Below, in pieces: positions 35,401 through 44,400 of a stretch of 64,000 nt of DNA. The stretch comes from Microbulbifer sp. GL-2 (lineage in GTDB: Bacteria > Pseudomonadota > Gammaproteobacteria > Pseudomonadales > Cellvibrionaceae), in the NCBI RefSeq assembly GCF_007183175.1, contig NZ_AP019807.1:3902001-3966000 (forward strand), in the 5' to 3' direction. The notes beneath the pieces were generated by a model, which saw only the letters and a list, made by a program, of their open reading frames with translations, ran no database searches and had not been told where the DNA came from. A program made the translations under genes and the position numbers. How positions within the stretch are numbered: position 1 is the stretch's first letter; every line of letters starts with the position of its first letter.

Positions 35401-38400
35401 TGGGCAACAAAGTGAAATCGTTGATGTTTATCGTGAACACCCAAATGTAAACTCCACTAGCAACTATACCAAGCTCTACTCAGGAGCGTTCACGTCAAGA
35501 GCTGCTAGTTCGGATACTTTGAGTAGCCGATTTAATTATTGGAAACTCAATATAACCGTGACCCGTAGCGATGGCAGCCTACCTAGTGGATATGATGGAA
35601 CTTTCTCTTATACGACGACTTCGCGTACTTGGGATGGCAGTGTCGATTTAACCAAGTACTATGGTGATAACTTACCTGCGGGAGAGTATTCGATAAAGGT
35701 TGTTGCAGAAGAGTACCGCACTCCGTACTGGTATGAGGCCGAGATCAGGCAGTGGCTTCAAATTGGTTCTCCTAAAGCGGAAGCGAGTTATACACAAACC
35801 AAGAATTATAACGTTGGTACACGTGTAATCTGGGGAAACTTTCAAACACGAGGAAATGAAGTTTTCTATTACAAAACGAGTTCCTCCTCAAGCTGGAAAT
35901 CATTGATTGCAACAGCAGTAGATGATTACACAAGTATGGTTAAGCTGGATAATCCAGCTAGTGGAAATTTCGACTTTCGAATTGATATCCAAAATGGAGA
36001 TTACCAGGGAGGGGTTTATGAGGTAGAGAGGCGGATCGAAGGTCATACCTCTTTTATAGGTACTTCTGATGAGCGAGGAATTTGGTATGTCAATGGTATT
36101 GATACTACTGATGCAGTATCTAACTCTTCTGTACTGAAGTATTACACCGGCAGTCCCCCCTCAAATATTCAAGAGATAGTAGCTGTTTCTAAAAATGTAA
36201 AAACAGGTGTGTCGTATACGGCCCATACTTACCCTCAAGATATTGATCGTGACGGTTTTAGCTGGGATGGCAAAGTCAACTTACGGATTGGAAGTCCGTT
36301 ACCAGATGGCCAATACGATGTGACTTTGTTTGTTGATGGAGAAGAGGAGCCCAGTTTCAAGTATGAAATTGGTGAACAAGTTTCATATGGTTCAACCACG
36401 GTAACCTGGCCGCTATCTACTAAACCAGAGGGAACCGGAACTATTTTTAAATATCGCTTGGCTGGGAGCGCCGAGAGCTGGGCAGATAAGATAGGAGTTG
36501 GGCCAGTAAACAGTGGTTCAAACCATAAAGTAACACTAGATGTTTTATCCCATGGCACCTATGAGTATCTGATTGAATATAAAAATGGTGATGATGTTGT
36601 TAAGTCTGCTACCGGGACGTTTGGCGTTAGCCGATTTGCAGAAGCAACCGAGATTTTCACTGTAGAGGCATCTTTCAAATTTGATAAGTTTAATTATTTT
36701 GAGATTCAGCCTTCTACTGAACTGTTAAGTTATTTTTCAGAGACCCTTGCGGCAACTATTTCACGAGCTGATGTAAAGGTACGAGATAAAACTTCCGGTA
36801 CACTAATTGCGTCCTCATCAACTTACCCTGCGGATTATTTAAAGTGGCTAGAAGCCGAAAATCCAAGTGGCTATATTTACGATGGTCAACTCAACTTGGC
36901 CTGGAAAACTTTAAATAATGGCCGTTATGAAGTGGAGGTGACCACTTACGATATTGATGGCGATAAGGTTGGTACCGACACCTTCGACTACGAAATCGGC
37001 ACCCAAACCGAACACCACCCCACCAGTTTCCAATGGCCGGTAAGCTCGCGCCCGGTGAGCAGTGATAAAACTATCTTCGAATATGAAGCATCTCCCAATG
37101 TCTGGAAGTCGGTGCCGGTATTAGAGGACGGTGCCAACCTTAAAGTCATTCTCGGTGATGTGGACGATGGCACGATTGCGGAGGGCAATTACAACTTCCG
37201 TATTCGCTACGAGCAAAACGGAATTGAAGTTAAAAAGACCACAGGCAACCCGTCGCTGACAGTGGGCAAGGGCTCTACCAAAGCCAGCAGTTTCGATTTC
37301 GAGTACACCGTAGTTTCCCTGCAAAGTGGCAGTGGCCACGCTATTAGCGGTTACCCGGTCTCTATTGGCAGTGACCCCGCCCTCGATAAAATTGTTGCGC
37401 AGGTTAAAGGCAGCAATGGCCAGCTGGTCTCCACCGCTGAAACTTATCCGCAATTGTTTGGCAGTTACAACGGCGAAGTCAATTTAGCGATAGGTTCTGA
37501 ATTGGCTGCGGGGCAAGCCTATAGCGTGACCTTAACCCTACACTACGACGATGGTAGCAGCAGTGTGCGAGCGGCTTTCCCGGTGGAAGTGGGGGAGCAG
37601 TCAGCGCAGGATCAAATATTTCAGTGGTCTGATGATTTGACCACCGCCAACTCTTCCGGGGAAAACTTTAATTTTAATAGCGTTAGCATTATTGATAACC
37701 CGAGAGAGGGGACCCAAGACGGTATCGGGTCCTACTCCATCAGTGCCAATGGCGACACACTGCGTTTTACCGGCAACGCCTGGAAAGGCATCGCTTTTGA
37801 TTACACGATTACAGAAGACACCATTGTTGAGCTGGAGTTTAGAAGTGACTCAGCAGCTGAAATCCAGGGTTTCGGGTTTGATGTTGATGGGGAGTATCAA
37901 GACCAGGGTTTTATACAGCTAGCCGGCACACAATATGTGTCAACGATGAACTCGACCTATAAAACGTACTCTGTCGGGGATGGCTGGGTGCGTTATCGCA
38001 TCCCGGTTGGCCAATTGGGGGCGCAGTTTCTGGGTGAGCATTCAACGCTCTATTTTGCCAATGATAAAGATATAAACCGGGAGCTGGGGGATAGCAGCTT
38101 TCGTAATTTCCGCATATTTGAAGGTGGAACAGCGGCAGAGGTTACTCATTTTGAATACCGTCGGGTTGGCAGTGAGAGCTGGCAAAGTACTCTGATCAAT
38201 CAAAACGGCAGCGACTTCACCGCCAACCTGGGCTATGAACTGTCCGGCAACTACGAATACCGTATCGCCACCTACCGCGATGCCGACGGCAACGGTCTCA
38301 GTGATAACGATCGTTTATTGCGCACCCTGTCCGGCACCTTTGCCGCCAACGACAGCGGTACCAAACCCGCCAGCTGGGCGGTGCCGGGCTATGAGCGCAG

Positions 38401-41400
38401 CAGCGCCGAAGGCTATGCCATTGAAGGCTATCTGAGCGCCGCCGAAGCGGCGGATATCGCCTATCTGGAAACCGTGGTAATCGACAATGCCACCGGTTCC
38501 CCCATCAGCGCGCAGCCGGTGCAGACCTGGATCGACCCCGCCACCCTGCGCGACGGCTCCTTCGCCGGGCGCCTCAACCTGCTGGTGGGCGAGACCCTGG
38601 CCGATGGAGATTACAGCGTGCAGGTGACCCGCCACTATATCGGCGGCAGCAGCCAAGTGGATGCCAGCTTCCAGCAGCAGGTGGGGCGCCAGCTGCAGTC
38701 GGTGACCAACCCGCAACTGAGCCTGGGGCTGGACGAACCCTATGCTGCCAGCGGAGTGAACCTGTCTATCCGCCCGCTGGGCAGTTCTAACTGGGAGAGC
38801 CTGTCGCTCGACCCAGCCACAGGCGCGGTGGAGCTGGACAAGGCCAGCCACCCCAACGGCGTCTATGAATACCAGTTGTCCTACACCCTGGATGTGGGCG
38901 GCGCCCCGGTGAGCAAGAGCGGGGTGGGGCGCTTTACCCTGGCCGCCGGCGAGAGTTATACCCAGGCACTCAGTGCCGCCGCCACGGGGGTGGACCTGGC
39001 AGATGCGCGTATTGAGCGCAGCTTCTACGACGATGCCGGGCGGGTCTCGGCCACCCTGGATGCGGAGGGTTATCTAACCGAGTACCGTTATAACCGCGCC
39101 GGCCAACTGGTATCCAGCACCCGCTACGCCAACCGCGTGGCGGATTACGACCAGAGCAGTCACTGGCTCAACAGCGGCACCTTGCAGACCCTGCGCCCCG
39201 CCGCAGATCCGGCGGCGGATCGCAGCAGCTACTGGCTCTACGACGGCCAGGGCCGCGAAGTGGCCGAGATCAATGCCGAAGGCTATGTCACCGAGCACAA
39301 ATACGATGTAGCCGGCAACCGGGTAAAAAGCCTTCAGTATGCGGACTCGCTATACGACCTCAATGAACTGAATAGCGCGTTGGCCTCGGTGGACAACGAC
39401 CCGGCCCGTCTCTCTTTGGGCAGCGACCGCGGCCTGGGACAGGTGCGCCCGCTGACTTCCAGCGACGACCGCATCAGCGAATGGCGCTATGGCGGGCGCA
39501 ACCAGGTGACCCACGCCACCGATGCTTCCGGCAACACCAGCACCTTTACCTATACCGCCGGCGGCCAGCTGGCGAGCAGCCGCAGCGGCATTATTGCCAG
39601 TGGCTCCATCCTGGATAACTACCTGGATAACTACCAAGGCGACCCCACCTTCAGTGCCAACGACAGCGAGGCGCGGGATTACCAGTTTGAGTACGACGTA
39701 CAGGGCCGGGTGATCGCCGAGCGGGATCACCAGGGTCGGGTGGTGTTGAGCCACAGCTACGATGACAGCGGTCGCCGTATCAGCAGCACCGATGCCAATG
39801 GCTACACCACCCACTTCGCCTACAGAGCCGACGGCCTGCTGAAGTACAGCCTGGCACCGGTGTTCAACCCCGGTAACAACGCCCTCGAATGGCAGTTGAG
39901 CAGCTTTAGCCACAACGCCTTCGGCGAAGTGACCGGCACCCGCCAGTATGCCAGCCGCCTCAGCAATACCGCGCTCAACAACCTGGGCCTGGCCGGCGAC
40001 GCCGCCACCCTGGACAGCCTGGCGGCCAGCCTTGTCGATGGTGAAGACACCGTCACCAGCACCGTCTACACCCAGCGCGGCCAGGTGGACAACAGCACGG
40101 ACGGCGAGGGCTTTGTCAGCACCTCCCAGTACAACGCCTTTGGCGAACGCACCCGTTTAAGTCGGGCGATTGATGTTGCCAACAGCCGCCAGGCGGTCAC
40201 GGACTTCAGTTACAGTCGCCGTGGTGAACTGGAAACGAGCAGTGCGCAACTGAGCAGTGGTCCCTTCGCCAGCGTGGGCACCAATACGGTGTACAACGCC
40301 TTCGGCGAAGCGGTATCCAGTACCGATGCGCGCGGTTTTAGCACCGACTACGCCTACGACCGCCTGGGACAATTGGTGACTCAGACCAATACCCTGAAAC
40401 AGCAGACCCACTTAAGCTACGACGCCTTCGGCCGGGTACTGACCCGCACCGATGCGCTGAACCGCAGTACCCGCTACGAATACGACGACGCCAGCCGCAG
40501 CCAGACTGTCACCACTCCAGAGGGAGTACAAACTCGCACCGTCAACAATATCCACGGTGAGACCTTCGAAGTCTCCATCAAAGTCGGGGACAGCTGGCTG
40601 CGCCAGGTGCGCTATGACTACGACACTCAGGGCAACCTGACCGGTACCACCGACGCCCTCGATAACCGTGCCCGCAGCGAGTACAACGCCGCCGGCCAGC
40701 TCACCGCCAGTGTCGACGCCAGTGGCGTGCGCACCGAGCTGACCTATGACCCCCAGGGGCGGGTACTGACCCGCACCCAGGATGTGGGTGGTCTCAACCT
40801 GACCACCACCCAGCGCTACGGCCACCGCTATGAGGAAAGCGTGGACGCCAGCGGCAGCGTGACCCGCACCGAGTACGATAAAAATGGCCGCGTGAGCCGG
40901 GTGATTGTCGATGCCAGCAGCGATGGCTCCGGCCTCAACCTGCTGACCCAGTACCACTACGACGGCCAGGGCAATCTGCTGCAAGTACAGGAGGGCAGCC
41001 TCAGCGGGGGTATCGATGGCAGCGCCACGATCAAGCGCACCACCGCCTACAGCTACGACGAGCTGGGCCGGGTGTTGAGCGAGACCCTCGATCCCAATGG
41101 CCTCGCCATCACCACCCGCTACGAGTACGACCAGGCCGGCAACCGCACCGCAGTGACCAATGCCCTGGGCTACAGCACCTACTTTGTCTATGACGAACTG
41201 GGGCGTGAGCGTTTTGTGTTGAGCCCGCTGTATTTAAGTGGCGGCACCAGTATGCGATATATAGTGAGCGAGAAGCAGTACGATGCTGCCGGGCAACTCA
41301 CTACCAGCACGGGGCATGGAGATGTTTATGCCATGCCGGCAGCCCTGGATATCTCCTCACTAACGACACTATCTAACAGCGCAACTCAGTGGGATCGCAC

Positions 41401-44400
41401 CACCCGCTACGTCTATAACGACGACGGCCAGCTGACCCACACTATCGACGCCCTTGGGTATGTGACGGAGACGGTGTACAACAGCAGTGGGCGCGTCAGC
41501 GCCGTGATCCGCTATGCCGACAGGATAGATCCGTCCAGCGAAACTGTGGCCGACCTGGTGCGCGACACGGGTAAAGACCGTGAGACCCGCTACCAGTACG
41601 ACGCCGCCGGTCGCCAGACCCATACCCTGCGGCTGTTCGAACAGGGCGGGGTGCAATATGCCTACGTCACCGAGAGCCTGTACAACAGTCGCGGTGAAGT
41701 AGTCGGTGAGATCGCCTACGCCCGCGCTCTGAACCTCGCCAGCGAGACCACTGCCCAGCTGAACGCGGAAGCCGCAGACAACCGCCACAGCACCTTTATC
41801 TACGATGCCGCCGGTCGCCGCACCCACACTATCGACAGTCTCGGCCATGTCACCGAGACCCGCTACGACGATAGCAACGATACCGAGACGGTGATCCGTT
41901 ACGCCAACGGTATCAGCGTACCCGCCGCCAGCGGCTGGGCGGACCTCAGTGCCGCCGACCTGGCCATCAGTGCCAGCAGCCAGCACGACCAGGTGATCGT
42001 TACCCAGTACGACGCTGCCGGACGCAAGGCCAGCCTCACCGAGAAAGTGTGGGCGGATGGCGCCCTGCGGGATTACGTTGAAAGTTACCAGTACGACGCC
42101 CTCGGCAATCGCACCCAGATCAGCGACCCACTGGGCTACAAGACTTACCTCAGCTACGACGCCGCCGGCCGCCTGACTCACAAGCAGGTCCCAGCCAACG
42201 GAACCCAGGGCTATCTGTCCACCTGGAGTTACGATGCCCTGGGGCAGGTGTTGAGCGAGACCCACTACAGCCAAGCGGTGGCGCAAAACACCGACCCCAG
42301 TGCTATCAATACCAATACCCTGGCCCACGCCCAGGACCGCCGTACCAGTTATATATATAACGCCAGAGGTAATTTAAATACAGAAACCGATAGTGCAGGA
42401 GTGGTGACCCAGCACGCCCACAATCCCTTTGGGGAAATCTGGCGCACTACTGAAGCCAAGGGCTTGGCCGAACAGCGCGTAACCTTCCGTGATTTTGATC
42501 AGCTGGGTCGCCTGGTGAAAGAAGCCAGTGGCCTGCCTGGCTGGGAACGGAGCCCGACCGAAGAAGAGATGGGCCCCAACGAGCAGGTGGCCACCACCTA
42601 CCTCAGCTACAACAGCTTCGGCGAACTGGAGACATTGGTCAGCCCCCGCGGCCCCGGCTATATCAGCCAGCAGCTGCACGACCAGCTGGGGCGCAAAGTG
42701 GGTGAGATCGACGCCCGCGGCGGCAGCACCCAGACGGTGCTGGACGCCTTCGGCAATATCGTCGCCACCACCGACCCCAACGGCAATACCGGGGTCTTCC
42801 TGTACGACGCCAACAACCAGCTCACCCACCAGGTGACCCCGGATGGTGCCGTTACTACGTACAGTTATGACGCCTTCGGCCAGGCCGTGGACGTGCGCAC
42901 CTATGCGCAAAAGCTGGCCGACAGCACCGATATCGCCGCTCTCAACCGCGCCGGTTTGGACGCTTTACTCAGCGGTTTACAGGATGCTGTGCGCGACCGC
43001 CACAGCGTCAGTGTGTACGACAACCGCGGCCAGCTGCTCACCAGCACCCAGTACGGCTACGACCTGATCAACGGTCACGCCACCGCCAATGTCACCACCT
43101 ATAAATACGACGCTGCCGGCAACCGCACCGCCATGATCGACGCCCGCGGCGCGCGCACGGATTATCTCTTTGACGCCCAGGGGCGGGTGACCCAGGAGAC
43201 CGGGCACGAGTACTACGCCACACTGACCTCGCATCAGACCAGTACCACCCTGGTGCGCGCCATTACCAAGTACAACTACAACGCCTTCGATAAGACCTTC
43301 GAAGCGGAAGGCTATTACTGGGATGTCAGCGCCGGGGAGGAGAAGGCCTCGGTATACGGTATCCAGAACCGCTATATGCGTTACGACCACAACGGCCAGC
43401 TGCTGACACTGCTGGGTCCCGCCTTTATCGGCACCACAGGCAACGCCCAGAGCAGTGCCGACTTCGACGGCACTATCGACACGGTGCCGATGCGCACGGT
43501 GACCGAGCGCCGTTACGACGCCCTCGGCCGCCTGGTGTATGAAGGCCAGCGCGGTCTGCAGAATGCCAGCCTGAACGACGACGGCAGCGCCAGCGGTGTC
43601 CAGCACGGCCAGATCCAGGCCAGCGCCTACCACTACAACCGCCTGGACCAGCAGGTGTACGCCCTGGATACCGACGGCGGCCTGACCTACAACCGCCACG
43701 ACGCCGCCGGCAACCTGCGCAGCGAGACCCGCTACGACCAGCGTCTCACCATTAACGGCAGCCCCTGGGACGGCAGCCTCAATGGGCTCAACCTCGACAG
43801 CAGTGTCGAGCACTGGCGCAGCGACGCCCAGGCTTTGCAGAGCAGCGAGTCCAGCACCGGACGCACGACCCATTACCAGTACAACGCCAACAACCTGGTG
43901 ACCAAAACCGAATCCGATGCCGGGGTCTTCTTCGACCTCAACAACCTGGTGGCCCCGGACTCCACCAGTGGCGACCAGCAGGAACTGCAAAACGGCTTCA
44001 GCCTCGGCAGCACCCAGGGCAGCCAAGCGCTCTACGATGCCAACGGCAACCCCATTATCCAGATCGACGGCAAGGACCAGGCCAGCTTCGCCCTCTACGA
44101 TGCCGCCGGCAACCGCGTACTGGAAGTGGACCGCCTCGGCTATGTCACCGAGTATATTTACGACGGTCTCGGCCAGATCACGGCACAAACCCGCTACGCC
44201 GGCGCCCTCGACTTCGCCAAGCTCGGCGCCCCCGCCGACAACGAAGCCCGCCACGCCTGGCTCGACAACCTCTACGGTGGCAACCGCGCTGCCCTGGTGG
44301 CCAATGTTGCCACCGGCGACGAGCGCACCACCGAATATGTGTACAGTGGCCGCGGACTACTGCTGGAAGAGCGCACCAAAGGGGAATCCTTCGTGCGCAT

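Noticed and set aside
42977..44254. 425-codon and other long minus-strand frames (33254-34204, 41369-42328, 44357-44980)
   Set aside because: Same cause: shadow frames of the YD repeats, all with the same low-complexity composition.
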